DNA of 64,000 nucleotides from an uncultured Bacillota bacterium (GTDB taxonomy: Bacteria > Bacillota > Clostridia > Lachnospirales > Lachnospiraceae), in NCBI GenBank assembly GCA_949291945.1, contig CASEXH010000009.1, positions 27,953-91,952 of the forward strand, given 5' to 3'. Shown piece after piece: positions 1 to 8,201 of this stretch. The notes under the pieces are model-generated. The model was not told the DNA's origin. It made no database searches and was given only the letters and a program-made list of their open reading frames with translations. The first letter of the stretch is position 1. Every line of letters starts with the position of its first letter. The position numbers were made by a program, and so were the translations under genes.

Positions 1-756
1 GGTAAAGACCTCCGCAGCCTTTCTGGTTCCTCCTGTAGGACTGAAAAAGGCTGTGGTCACCGGCCTGTTTTTTTCAAGAAGATCCGGCCGCCGCTGCCTG
101 GTCCTTTCCAGAGACTGCTCCAGCCTCCAGGTCTGGATCTTTTTGTGGTCCCCTTTCAGAAGCACTTCCGGCACCTGTCTGTTCTTCCACACCTCCGGTC
201 TGGTATAGTGGGGATATTCCAGAAGATTGTCCTGGATGGACTCAAACTGGGAAGATTCCTCATTGCTCAGTACTCCCGGCACAAATCTGGACACTGCATC
301 GATGAGCACACAGGCTGCCAGCTCTCCTCCTGTAAGAACATAGTCACCGATAGACACATAGTCTGTGACCACTTCCTCCAGGACCCGCTCATCAATTCCT
401 TCATAATGGCCGCAGAGAAGGATCAATTCTTCCTCCATAGCCAGTTCTTCTACCAGTGTCTGGTTCAGAACCTTGCCCTGAGGGGTCAGATAGATACACC
501 TGGGCTTCTTTCCTTCTTTTCTACATGGTTCTGCCACCGATGTCCAGGCATGGTATACAGGCTCTGGCTGCATTACCATGCCGGCGCCGCCTCCATAGGG
601 GTAATCATCTACCCGCATATGCTTATTATCCGAAAAATCCCGGATATTTACTGTATTCAGGGATATGGTCCCTTTTTTTGCCGCCCGTCCAGTAATGCTG
701 GTGTGGACTGCATTTTCAATCATTTCCGGAAATAAAGTCAGTACATGAAATTTCAT
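1..756 (-). CDS. trmD: tRNA (guanine-N1)-methyltransferase TrmD, 3' end outside window
   Basis: Methylates G37 of tRNAs next to the anticodon using S-adenosylmethionine. The frame starts MKFHVLTLFPEM, reads open for 252 codons and leaves the window without a stop, so only the extreme C-terminus is missing. The trefoil-knot SAM-binding region is visible as IGDYVLTGGELAA, preceded by the LLCGHYEGIDERV segment typical of TrmD. A GGAGG ribosome binding site lies 6 bases before the ATG. It is the last visible gene of the ylxM-ffh-rpsP-khpA-rimM-trmD operon, 10 bases after rimM. Family and order are both classical, so the call is secure. Confidence 0.97.
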   Translation of the reverse strand, partial: MKFHVLTLFPEMIENAVHTSITGRAAKKGTISLNTVNIRDFSDNKHMRVDDYPYGGGAGMVMQPEPVYHAWTSVAEPCRKEGKKPRCIYLTPQGKVLNQTLVEELAMEEELILLCGHYEGIDERVLEEVVTDYVSIGDYVLTGGELAACVLIDAVSRFVPGVLSNEESSQFESIQDNLLEYPHYTRPEVWKNRQVPEVLLKGDHKKIQTWRLEQSLERTRQRRPDLLEKNRPVTTAFFSPTGGTRKAAEVFT

Positions 757-766
757 ATCCATCCTC

Positions 767-1270
767 CTAGACCAATCCTTTTAAAAGATGGATGACCATC
801 TTGTTTTCCTTCACATCTACCTGGCGGATACAGTCCTTGATCGCCGGAATCAGCACTTCTTTTTCCTGGGTCTGGACAATATATACGTCATTGGCCCCTG
901 TCTCCATAACATCTTTTATTTTTCCAAAAAGGCTTCCGCCTTCCAGAAAAACATCCATACCTATAAGATCTGCGATATAATATTCATTTTCTCCTAAAGG
1001 CACTGCCATGTCTCTGGTCACATAGAGACTTTTTCCTTTATAGGGTTCGATCTCATTAATATCATCTACATCCTGGAATTTCAGGATCACAAACTGTTTG
1101 AAATATTTCACTCTCTGGATTTCCAGTTCACACAATTCTTTCCCTGTATCCAGGAGCACGCTGGGGAGTTCCTCAAACCTCCGGGGATCATCCGTAGTAG
1201 GAAATACCTTTACCTCTCCCCGAATGCCATGGGTAGTGGTAATGACTCCAACCTGAAGCAAATCTTCCAT
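767..1270 (-). CDS. rimM: 16S rRNA processing protein RimM
   Basis: Assembly factor for the 30S head that binds ribosomal protein S19. The 167-residue length is normal. The N-terminal RimM motif VGVITTTHGIRGEVKV is followed by a first beta-barrel domain and a C-terminal PRC-barrel domain (around residues 90-165, beginning EYYIADLIGMDVF). The start is preceded by AGGAGAG. It lies between khpA and trmD; an 83-base gap upstream holds a hairpin that may attenuate read-through from the ribosomal protein genes. Confidence 0.96.
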   Translation of the reverse strand: MEDLLQVGVITTTHGIRGEVKVFPTTDDPRRFEELPSVLLDTGKELCELEIQRVKYFKQFVILKFQDVDDINEIEPYKGKSLYVTRDMAVPLGENEYYIADLIGMDVFLEGGSLFGKIKDVMETGANDVYIVQTQEKEVLIPAIKDCIRQVDVKENKMVIHLLKGLV

Positions 1271-1295
1271 TTTTTCTCTCCTATATAAAAGAAGA

Positions 1296-1325
1296 GCTGC
1301 CGCAATAATCTTTTATTGCAACAGC
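1296..1325 (-). promoter_or_regulatory. hairpin between khpA and rimM, possible attenuator
   Basis: On the minus strand GCTGTTGCAATAA pairs with TTATTGCGGCAGC around a 4-base loop, followed by TCTTCTTTTATA. The U-tract is interrupted, so partial termination rather than a strong stop is inferred. It lies inside the operon and would lower rimM-trmD expression relative to rpsP, or protect a processed 3' end. Confidence 0.6.
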
Positions 1326-1353
1326 CCTTTTTATGCTGTCATAAGCCAAACGC

Positions 1354-1584
1354 TTACTGCAAAATATCAACGACTACCTTTTTGTCGCTCTTTGAAGATG
1401 CGGCCTTTACCACTGTGCGGATAGCTTTTGCAATCCGTCCCTGGCGTCCGATCACTTTACCCATGTCGGAAGGCGCTACTTTAAGCTCTACAAGGACTGC
1501 GTCATTTTCTTCTGTCTCGGTAACAACGACTTCATCGGGACAATCTACCAGAGATTTTGCAATTACTTCTACTAATTCTTTCAT
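1354..1584 (-). CDS. khpA: KH-domain RNA-binding protein KhpA (YlqC)
   Basis: Small single-KH RNA chaperone that in Firmicutes pairs with KhpB (Jag/EloR) and affects sRNAs and cell elongation. The 76-residue product carries the KH GxxG loop in GKVIGRQGRIAKAI. Ribosome binding site GGGAGG lies upstream of the ATG. Position between rpsP and rimM is the standard Firmicute arrangement. No KhpB gene is seen in this window. Confidence 0.93.
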   Translation of the reverse strand: MKELVEVIAKSLVDCPDEVVVTETEENDAVLVELKVAPSDMGKVIGRQGRIAKAIRTVVKAASSKSDKKVVVDILQ

Positions 1585-1601
1585 TACAAAGTACCTCCCG
1601 A

Positions 1602-1847
1602 TTATTTTTCGATACCAGCCAGCTTAAAGATCTTAGCAACTACATCTGTAGGCTGAGCACCGTTAGCCAGCCATCTCTTTGCTGCTTCTTCATCTACTTT
1701 GTATACGCTTGGATCCTGGTTCGGATCATAGGTTCCAATCTCCTCGATGAACTTTCCATCTCTTGGGGATCTGGAATCTGCAACGATGATTCTATAGAAA
1801 GGAGCTTTTTTCTGTCCCATTCTTCTTAATCTGATTTTTACTGCCAT
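1602..1847 (-). CDS. rpsP: 30S ribosomal protein S16
   Basis: Structural protein of the small subunit. The 81-residue product starts [20 protein letters not shown], the S16 signature, and contains the [10 protein letters not shown] segment. An AGGAGGTGA ribosome binding site precedes the start. It sits between ffh and khpA in the classical SRP/S16 operon, 17 bases before the khpA start. Confidence 0.98.
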   Translation of the reverse strand: MAVKIRLRRMGQKKAPFYRIIVADSRSPRDGKFIEEIGTYDPNQDPSVYKVDEEAAKRWLANGAQPTDVVAKIFKLAGIEK

Positions 1848-1885
1848 GTTCTTTTCACCTCCTGATCTTTACTCATTCTTATATG

Positions 1886-3232
1886 TTAAAAGGGGAGTTT
1901 AAATTTTCCTCTTTTACCACCTTTGCCACCCATCAGTCCGGGCATCTGCTTCATCATTTTTTTCGCCTGCTCGAACTGTTTCACCATACGGTTAACCTCT
2001 GCAACGTCTACTCCTGCTCCCTTTGCGATCCTTGCCTTTCTGGAAGGATTGAGGATATCGGGATTAGAACGCTCCTTTGGCGTCATGGAAAGGATCATGG
2101 CCTCTTTTCTGGCCAGTTCTTTCTCATCTACCATACTGTCGATATCTTTCACCTGGGAGCCGATACCGGGAAGCATACTGAGCACACTGGACAGGCCGCC
2201 CATGTTCTTCATCTGATTCATACTCTCCAGGTAATCGTCAAAGCCAAACGTATTCTTCCGGAACTTCTGTTCCATCTCTTTTGCCTTTTCTTCATCCAGA
2301 TTGGCCTGAGCCTTTTCAATGAGACTCATTACATCTCCCATTCCCAGGATACGGGAGGCCATACGCTCCGGATAAAACTGTTCCAGATCGGAAAGTTTTT
2401 CTCCCATACCTACATAGAGGATAGGCTTTCCGCTGATCGCCTTAATGGAAAGGGCCGCACCGCCTCTGGTGTCACCATCCATCTTTGTCAGGATCACACC
2501 GTCGATACCCACCTTGTTCTGGAAGGTCTCTGCCACATTTACCGCATCCTGTCCGGTCATGGCATCTACTACCAAAACTGTCTGATCCACAGTCAGAGCC
2601 TCTTTTATATTTTCCAGCTCCTGCATCATATCCTCATCTATGTGAAGACGTCCTGCGGTATCTAATATCAAAACATTGTATTTTTCATTTTTTGCGTGTT
2701 CATAAGCTCCCTTGGCAATGTCTACCGGGCTGTTCTTATCACCCATGGTAAACACTTCTACGCCCTGCTTCTCTCCATTGACCTGGAGCTGCTTGATAGC
2801 TGCCGGACGGTAAACATCACAGGCTGCCAGAAGGGGCTTTCTTCCCTTGGATTTCAGCTTGCCTGCCAGCTTTGCGGCAGTGGTGGTCTTACCGGCACCC
2901 TGAAGACCTGCCATCATAATAACCGTCACTTCATTTCCCGGTCTTAAGGCAAGCTCCGTGGTCTCGCTGCCCATAAGCTTTACCAGTTCTTCGTTTACGA
3001 TTTTGATCACCATCTGGCCGGGATTCAGACCAGACATAACATCCTGTCCTACCGCCCGTTCCTGAACGGCTTTCATAAACTGTTTTACCACCTTGAAGCT
3101 GACGTCCGCTTCTAAGAGGGCCATTTTTACTTCCTTCAGCGCCGCTTTTACGTCCGCTTCCGTCAGACGGCCTTTTTTTCTTAAATTTTTGAACACATTC
3201 TGCAGTTTATCAGTTAAACTCTCAAATGCCAT
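1886..3232 (-). CDS. ffh: signal recognition particle protein Ffh (SRP54)
   Basis: GTPase of the signal recognition particle; binds 4.5S/6S RNA and signal sequences and docks with FtsY. The 448-residue protein has the N domain, then the NG GTPase core with GLQGAGKTTTAAKLAGK (G1), DTAGRLHID (G3) and TKMDGDTRGGAAL (G4), and a methionine-rich C-terminal M domain ending MMKQMPGLMGGKGGKRGKF. GAGGAG precedes the start, overlapping the ylxM stop region. Its receptor gene ftsY is at 8.2-9.1 kb in a different operon. The SRP RNA gene is not in this window. Confidence 0.98.
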   Translation of the reverse strand: MAFESLTDKLQNVFKNLRKKGRLTEADVKAALKEVKMALLEADVSFKVVKQFMKAVQERAVGQDVMSGLNPGQMVIKIVNEELVKLMGSETTELALRPGNEVTVIMMAGLQGAGKTTTAAKLAGKLKSKGRKPLLAACDVYRPAAIKQLQVNGEKQGVEVFTMGDKNSPVDIAKGAYEHAKNEKYNVLILDTAGRLHIDEDMMQELENIKEALTVDQTVLVVDAMTGQDAVNVAETFQNKVGIDGVILTKMDGDTRGGAALSIKAISGKPILYVGMGEKLSDLEQFYPERMASRILGMGDVMSLIEKAQANLDEEKAKEMEQKFRKNTFGFDDYLESMNQMKNMGGLSSVLSMLPGIGSQVKDIDSMVDEKELARKEAMILSMTPKERSNPDILNPSRKARIAKGAGVDVAEVNRMVKQFEQAKKMMKQMPGLMGGKGGKRGKFKLPF

Positions 3233-3235
3233 CTG

Positions 3236-3580
3236 CTATAACTCCTCTAAAATCTCCTGGGAAATACTTTCGATCCGGGACACCAGCTCTTCTTTGTCCA
3301 GGCTCTCACATTCCTGGCTTAGCTTATGGATACGCCGGATCTTCTCCCGGATGGAAACAAACTTTTCTACCAGATGAAGCTTTTCTTCATAGTCCTCAAG
3401 GATCCTGCTGCATCTTTTCAGATTGTCATGGACACCTTGACGGCTGATTCCCAGTTCCTGGGCCACTTCACTGAGGGAATAGTCATTTAACACTACATCT
3501 TCATAAATTCTTCTCTGATGTTCTGTGAGAAGCTCGCCGTAAAAGTCATACAGCAGCGTCTGCTCTACTATTTTTTCCAC
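3236..3580 (-). CDS. ylxM: UPF0122 helix-turn-helix protein YlxM
   Basis: Sigma-70-region-4-like helix-turn-helix protein encoded with ffh in Firmicutes; reported in streptococci to modulate the SRP pathway. About 114 residues. The core [19 protein letters not shown] is followed by the helix-turn-helix around [17 protein letters not shown] place the start at a GTG at 3580 because AAGGTG lies 8-9 bases upstream; a TTG two codons earlier is too close to that site. First gene of the operon, with a good promoter just upstream. Confidence 0.92.
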   Translation of the reverse strand: MEKIVEQTLLYDFYGELLTEHQRRIYEDVVLNDYSLSEVAQELGISRQGVHDNLKRCSRILEDYEEKLHLVEKFVSIREKIRRIHKLSQECESLDKEELVSRIESISQEILEEL

Positions 3581-3597
3581 TGACAATCACCTTGGCT

Positions 3598-3626
3598 ATC
3601 ATACATCAGGTTTTCCGTGGTGTCAA
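3598..3626 (-). promoter_or_regulatory. sigma-A promoter for the ylxM-ffh-rpsP operon
   Basis: Minus-strand TTGACA (3626-3621), 17-base spacer, TATGAT (3603-3598). The -10 lies about 20 bases before the ylxM start. The -35 falls inside the right arm of a long inverted repeat (3611-3652). Confidence 0.75.
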
Positions 3627-3652
3627 GTGTTTTTTCTTGACGCCACGGAAAA
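3611..3652. terminator. inverted repeat after larE, overlapping the ylxM promoter
   Basis: TTTTCCGTGGTGTCAAG and CTTGACGCCACGGAAAA form 17-base arms with one wobble mismatch and an 8-base loop. It lies just after the larE stop and could end larE transcription, but on the minus strand no U-tract follows. It may instead act as a transcript-end hairpin or an operator over the -35. Confidence 0.5.
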
Positions 3653-3656
3653 TTTT

Positions 3657-4466
3657 TCATAGTTTTTCATCCATACTCCCGCTGCGGAAACCCTGGATAT
3701 CCAAAGTAATATAAGAAAATCCCATATTTTTGAGATTTTCTGCGATCTCTTCCCGTTTTTTTAAAAACTCCGGAAACTGCTCACAGGGGATTTCGATTCT
3801 GGCAATATCGCCGTGAAGCCGCAGCCGGACCACGGCAAATCCTGCATTTTTCAGAAATTCTTCTCCTCTGGCGATCTGTTCCAGGATCTCCGGCTTTATT
3901 TCAGCGCCGTAGGGCAGCCTGGTAGCCAGGCAGGGAGTAGAAGGCCGGCTGGCCACAGAGACTCCCAGCTCTCCGGCCAGCCGTCTTACCTCTTCTTTCG
4001 TAAAGCCGGTGTCCGCCAGAGGACTGAGGATTTCCAGCTCCCGGATAGCCTGCAGTCCCGGACGGTATACATGGAGATCATCCTCATTGGTGCCTTCCAG
4101 GATCACTGATACTCCTTTTTGAGCGGCAAAGTCTTTTAATCTCTGAAAAAGTGCTTTTTTACACAGATAGCACCGATTCACCGGATTGAAGCGGATCTGA
4201 GCCTGCTCCAGCTCGTTGAGATAAATCACTTCATGGATCACACCCGCTTCCCTTGCAACTTTTCTGGCCGTTTCCAGATCACAGGAGGGGTGGAGCATGG
4301 TGTCAAAGGTCACCGCATAGATCTTTTTTTCCCCTTCCATCCATTTTTTAGCCGCCATAAGCAGCAAACTGCTGTCTACGCCTCCTGAAAAAGCAATACA
4401 GAGATCCTGCCGGGTATATTCCCTCATTTTTTTATAAAAAATTTTTTTCTTTTCTTCATATATCAT
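3657..4466 (-). CDS. larE: LarE-type sulfur transferase (nickel-pincer cofactor synthesis)
   Basis: LarE adds sulfur to biscarboxylated nicotinate mononucleotide on the way to the nickel-pincer nucleotide cofactor. The 269-residue protein has the N-type ATP pyrophosphatase loop FSGGVDSSLLL (residues 26-36) and the NEDD segment. Cysteines at about 99 and 102 (NRCYLCKK) and 179 (STPCLATR) match the three-cysteine LarE variety known to hold a [4Fe-4S] cluster, unlike the single-cysteine sacrificial form. The start is the ATG at 4466: GGAGG lies 8 bases upstream, and the longer frame runs back into larC. It overlaps larC by 11 bases, implying translational coupling. Confidence 0.85.
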   Translation of the reverse strand: MIYEEKKKIFYKKMREYTRQDLCIAFSGGVDSSLLLMAAKKWMEGEKKIYAVTFDTMLHPSCDLETARKVAREAGVIHEVIYLNELEQAQIRFNPVNRCYLCKKALFQRLKDFAAQKGVSVILEGTNEDDLHVYRPGLQAIRELEILSPLADTGFTKEEVRRLAGELGVSVASRPSTPCLATRLPYGAEIKPEILEQIARGEEFLKNAGFAVVRLRLHGDIARIEIPCEQFPEFLKKREEIAENLKNMGFSYITLDIQGFRSGSMDEKL

Positions 4467-5610
4467 TGTCAAAACCTCCTGCCAAAGCCGCCGCCTCATC
4501 ATAAACACTCCGGTAAGGTCTTCCTGTTTCTTCACAGACCTTCCGCACCGTATCGTATTCCGGATAACAGAATTTCTGTCCATGATGGGTACAGATTTTT
4601 ATCTTCACTTTATGTCCATCTTTAAGTGTCACCTCTTTGAAAGACCTGGAAAGGATCCTGCGGTTTTCCGCATATCTGCGCAGGCCGATACTGGTAGTCT
4701 CGCAGAAAATAATGTCTTCCAGTTTCTCCTGGTTTTCTTTTTTACAGATTACCTGGAGCATATAGGCAGGCCGTCCCTTTTTCATAAAAATCGGAAAGCA
4801 GCTGGCATCTAAAGCACCTGCTTTCATAAGACGGTCAATGGCATAGCCAAGCTGCTCCCCGGAGCAGTCGTCTACGTTTGTCTCCAGAACCTGAACCTGA
4901 TCATTCTCCTTTTTCTCCGGAGTGTCTTTTTCTTCCTCCAGGACCACTGCCCTGACCATTCCCTGTTCCTTTCCCTCCCGGGAAACTCCCAGAGACCAGC
5001 CTGCAATCCTTTTTCCTCCCGTCTTCCCGACAGGCTCTCCGTAAACAGCAAGAAAAGCTGCACTTCCAGGAGTAAAATTTTCACCCTGGCCGATAGAAAA
5101 ATTTATCAGAAGACTGCTTTTCCCCAGGATCCCCAGGATTTCCTTTGAAGGGATCATTTTCTCTTTTCCGATTCCAAAACCTTCCTCCAGCTCACAGACT
5201 CTGCACCTGGAAAATCCCATCTGATCCATAGCTATAGCCAAAGCCGTCAGGGAAACCAGAGAGGTCTCACTGCCCGTCAGAGACAGAAAGTGCTGATCTT
5301 CCGGGATGTCTGCCGCTTCCCGGATAAGTGCTGTCATCTTGAGGACATTTTCTTTTGGCCTGCTTTCTTCCTCTATATCTTTAAAATATGCCTCTGCCCG
5401 TTCCTGTCTGATCTCTTCCTGAAGGGAAACCGCAATACGGACGCCGTTTTCCTTTTTCTCCTGTGTTTCATATGCAAGCCGGACAGGCAGGGAAAAAATT
5501 TTTTCCAGTCTTTCCCGGATCTTTTCCGGATCCGCTCCCAGGCCCAAAAGAGCCGAAAGGATCATATTACAATCTATTTTTCCTTTTCCCTGTATATAAA
5601 GTTCTCTCAT
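4456..5610 (-). CDS. larC: divergent LarC family nickel insertion protein
   Basis: LarC loads nickel into the pincer nucleotide in a CTP-dependent reaction. The 384-residue single frame keeps the C-terminal part well: VLETNVDDCSGEQLGYAIDRL, then IFMKKGRPAYMLQVIC and FCETTSIGLR. The N-terminal half is poor: the usual glycine-rich GAAGDM motif at the start is replaced by KIDCNMI, although TPGSAAFLAVYG resembles the mid-protein LarC motif. No programmed frameshift is needed, unlike some lactobacilli. It is coupled to larE. LarB and LarA are not next to it, so the cofactor client is unknown. Confidence 0.8.
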   Translation of the reverse strand: MRELYIQGKGKIDCNMILSALLGLGADPEKIRERLEKIFSLPVRLAYETQEKKENGVRIAVSLQEEIRQERAEAYFKDIEEESRPKENVLKMTALIREAADIPEDQHFLSLTGSETSLVSLTALAIAMDQMGFSRCRVCELEEGFGIGKEKMIPSKEILGILGKSSLLINFSIGQGENFTPGSAAFLAVYGEPVGKTGGKRIAGWSLGVSREGKEQGMVRAVVLEEEKDTPEKKENDQVQVLETNVDDCSGEQLGYAIDRLMKAGALDASCFPIFMKKGRPAYMLQVICKKENQEKLEDIIFCETTSIGLRRYAENRRILSRSFKEVTLKDGHKVKIKICTHHGQKFCYPEYDTVRKVCEETGRPYRSVYDEAAALAGGFDNDI

Positions 5611-5640
5611 ATATCTCTTCCTCCCGGCATTTTTATCTGC

Positions 5641-5670
5641 ATTGTATCATAAAACAGGGACATTTATCAA
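5641..5670 (-). promoter_or_regulatory. promoter for larC-larE
   Basis: TTGATA (5670-5665), 18-base spacer, TACAAT (5646-5641) on the minus strand, about 30 bases before larC. It stands back to back with the DUF362 gene promoter, with about 17 bases between the two -35 boxes. Confidence 0.55.
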
Positions 5671-5687
5671 ATCATCGAATTTTTGTA

Positions 5688-5716
5688 TTGAATAATTTCT
5701 TGCCAATGTCTAAAAT
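5688..5716 (+). promoter_or_regulatory. promoter for the DUF362 ferredoxin gene
   Basis: TTGAAT (5688-5693), 17-base spacer, TAAAAT (5711-5716), followed by AAGGAGG and the ATG at 5749. Confidence 0.55.
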
Positions 5717-5748
5717 AGTAGAAAAGCTCGATAAGGAGGAACAATAAA

Positions 5749-6873
5749 ATGAACATTTCAAAAGTATATTTCACTGATCTCCGGGCCAAAAACGGAGACA
5801 ATCTGCTCCAGAAGCTCCAGCGTCTGATCAAGACAGCGGGAATTGGAAATATCGACTTTGAAAATAAGTATGCAGCCATTAAGATTCATTTCGGAGAGCC
5901 TGGAAATCTGGCATTTCTCCGTCCCAATTATGCAAAAGCTGTAGCCGATGTAGTGAAAGAACTGGGGGGAAAGCCATTTCTCACCGACTGCAACACTCTG
6001 TATGTGGGAGGAAGAAAAAATGCCCTGGACCACCTAGACAGCGCTAATCTCAATGGCTTTAATCCTATTACTACCGGATGTCAGATCCTGATCGCTGACG
6101 GATTAAAAGGTACAGATGAGGCTCTTGTACCGGTAGAAGGGGGCACTTATGTGAAAGAAGCCAAGATTGGCCGTGCCATTATGGATGCAGATGTCATTAT
6201 TTCCCTGAATCATTTCAAGGGACATGAAGCCACAGGCTTTGGAGGCGCACTTAAAAACCTGGGGATGGGCTGCGGTTCCAGAGCTGGAAAAATGGAAATG
6301 CATTCTGCAGGAAAGCCCCATGTAGACCAGGATCTGTGCATTGGCTGCAAAATGTGTGCCAAAATCTGCGCCCACGACGCCCCTCAGTTTGAAAACAAGA
6401 AAGCCTACATTGATCACGACAAATGTGTTGGCTGTGGAAGATGTATCGGCGTCTGTCCAAAGGATGCAGTGCTGCCGGCTTCTGATGAATCCAATGATAT
6501 CCTGAACTGCAAAATCGCAGAATACACCAAAGCCGTGATCCAGGGCCGTCCTAATTTCCATATCAATCTGGTCATTGACGTCTCTCCCTACTGTGACTGC
6601 CATGGAGAAAATGATGCTGCCATTGTTCCAAATGTGGGAATGTTTGCTTCCTTTGACCCGGTGGCTCTGGATGTGGCCTGTGCCGATGCGGTAAACGCTC
6701 AGCCGGTGATCCAGAACAGTAAACTTGGGGACTGCAAAGAAGAAGAACGGGCCGCTCACCATCACGACCACTTCCACAGTATTTTCCCGGAGACTAACTG
6801 GGAATCGGCCATTGAACATGGAGTGGCCATCGGTATCGGAAACAAAGAATATGAACTGATCACAGTAAAATAA
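5749..6873 (+). CDS. DUF362 domain protein with two [4Fe-4S] clusters
   Basis: Cytoplasmic iron-sulfur protein of 374 residues. The DUF362 fold begins KVYFTDLRAKNGDN and contains AIKIHFGEPGN and HFKGHEATGFGGALKN. Two ferredoxin motifs are inserted near residues 195-240: CIGCKMCAKICA and CVGCGRCIGVCP. A histidine cluster (AAHHHDHFH) lies near the C-terminus. Redox role is likely but the substrate is unknown; such proteins are often mis-labelled simply as ferredoxins. Strong ribosome binding site AAGGAGG. It is divergent from larC-larE, which may be coincidence, and is closed by a bidirectional terminator shared with ilvA. Confidence 0.85.
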   Translation: MNISKVYFTDLRAKNGDNLLQKLQRLIKTAGIGNIDFENKYAAIKIHFGEPGNLAFLRPNYAKAVADVVKELGGKPFLTDCNTLYVGGRKNALDHLDSANLNGFNPITTGCQILIADGLKGTDEALVPVEGGTYVKEAKIGRAIMDADVIISLNHFKGHEATGFGGALKNLGMGCGSRAGKMEMHSAGKPHVDQDLCIGCKMCAKICAHDAPQFENKKAYIDHDKCVGCGRCIGVCPKDAVLPASDESNDILNCKIAEYTKAVIQGRPNFHINLVIDVSPYCDCHGENDAAIVPNVGMFASFDPVALDVACADAVNAQPVIQNSKLGDCKEEERAAHHHDHFHSIFPETNWESAIEHGVAIGIGNKEYELITVK

Positions 6874-6887
6874 AAACTTTTACAGAA

Positions 6888-6931
6888 AAAGGATGGGCAG
6901 ACCGGCGCAAATCCGGCATATCCCATCCTTT
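6888..6931. terminator. bidirectional rho-independent terminator
   Basis: AAAGGATGGG and CCCATCCTTT arms (6888-6897, 6922-6931) enclose a second CCGG-based mini-stem, with T-rich runs on both sides. It separates the DUF362 gene (+) from ilvA (-), which converge here. Confidence 0.85.
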
Positions 6932-6961
6932 TCTTCTATGTATATTTTCTGCAGATTCCTT

Positions 6962-8173
6962 TTACAGGCTTGCTGTTACCAGCTTCGGCCGGAAACCTGC
7001 TTCCTCAAGAGCATCCAGGATCTCCTTCTTATGCTCTGTTCCGAAGGCTTCCATAGTAATACGCAGTTCCACAGCCGCATTCCGGTTGGTGCTTACAAAC
7101 TGATTATGCTCCAGTTTGATTACATTGCCCTGCTTTTCAGCAATGATGCCGGCTACCCGTACCAGTTCTCCCGGTCTGTCCGGAAGAAGGGTGGAAACAG
7201 TAAAGATCCTGTCTCTTGCAATCAATCCATGCTGTACCACAGAAGCCATAGTGATCACATCCATATTTCCGCCGCTTAAAATCGATACAACCTTCTTATT
7301 CTGGAATTTCAGATGCTTTAACGCTGCAACCGTAAGAAGACCGGAATTCTCTACGATCATTTTATGGTTCTCTACCATATCCAGGAAAGCAACCACCAGT
7401 TCATCGTCTTCCACTGTAATGATCTCGTCTACATTTTTCCGGATATATTGGAAAATATGATCTCCCGGACGTTTTACCGCAGTTCCGTCTGCAATGGTAT
7501 TCACTGTAGGAAGGGTCACTACCTCACCTTTTTCCAGAGAAGCCTGCATACAGTTGGCTCCTGCGGGCTCTACACCAATCACTTTAATGTTGGGATTCAG
7601 GAGTTTCACAAGGGTGGAGACCCCAGTAGCCAGTCCGCCCCCGCCGATTGGAACCAGGATATAGTCTACCAGAGGAAGTTCCTTGATGATCTCCATGGCA
7701 ATGGTTCCCTGCCCGGTGGCAACTGCTGGATCATCAAAAGGATGGATAAAAGTATATCCGTATTTTTCCGCCAGCTCATAAGCATGGTCGCAGGCTTCGT
7801 CATACACATCTCCGTAAAGAACTACTTCTGCTCCGTAACTTTTGGTCCTTTCCACCTTGATCAGAGGTGTTGTGGTAGGCATCACGATCACTGCTTTTAC
7901 GCCAAAGGCTTTTGCAGCATAAGCAACACCCTGGGCATGATTCCCTGCAGAAGCTGTGATCAGGCCCTTTTCTCTCTCTTCCTGGGAAAGAGTGCTGATC
8001 TTGTAATAAGCTCCCCGGATCTTATAGGCTCCGGTCACCTGCATATTTTCCGGTTTTAAATAAACTTTGTTTCCTGTCTGGCTGCTGAAATAGTCACTAT
8101 ATACCAGCTTTGTCTCCTGAGTCACTTTTTTTACGATTTCTGCAGCCTCTTCAAACTTGTCTAATGTGAGCAT
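6962..8173 (-). CDS. ilvA: threonine ammonia-lyase with ACT domain
   Basis: PLP enzyme converting L-threonine to 2-oxobutanoate and ammonia, the entry step to isoleucine. The 403-residue length is the medium form: catalytic domain about 1-320 with the PLP lysine in VTGAYKIRGAYYK, a glycine-rich phosphate loop PIGGGGLATG, and SGGNMD; then one ACT-like domain from about residue 325 (RPGELVRVAGIIAEKQ). One ACT domain rather than two fits the Firmicute IlvA/TdcB intermediate class, so biosynthetic and catabolic roles cannot be separated here. It starts 28 bases after ftsY with AAGGAT upstream and ends the plsX operon. Confidence 0.93.
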   Translation of the reverse strand: MLTLDKFEEAAEIVKKVTQETKLVYSDYFSSQTGNKVYLKPENMQVTGAYKIRGAYYKISTLSQEEREKGLITASAGNHAQGVAYAAKAFGVKAVIVMPTTTPLIKVERTKSYGAEVVLYGDVYDEACDHAYELAEKYGYTFIHPFDDPAVATGQGTIAMEIIKELPLVDYILVPIGGGGLATGVSTLVKLLNPNIKVIGVEPAGANCMQASLEKGEVVTLPTVNTIADGTAVKRPGDHIFQYIRKNVDEIITVEDDELVVAFLDMVENHKMIVENSGLLTVAALKHLKFQNKKVVSILSGGNMDVITMASVVQHGLIARDRIFTVSTLLPDRPGELVRVAGIIAEKQGNVIKLEHNQFVSTNRNAAVELRITMEAFGTEHKKEILDALEEAGFRPKLVTASL

Positions 8174-8201
8174 TCTTCTATCCTTCTTTCTCTGTTTGTG
8201 T

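Noticed and set aside
145..735. 196-residue plus-strand frame at the left edge
   Set aside because: Antisense to trmD, with no ribosome binding site; the minus strand is a clear TrmD.
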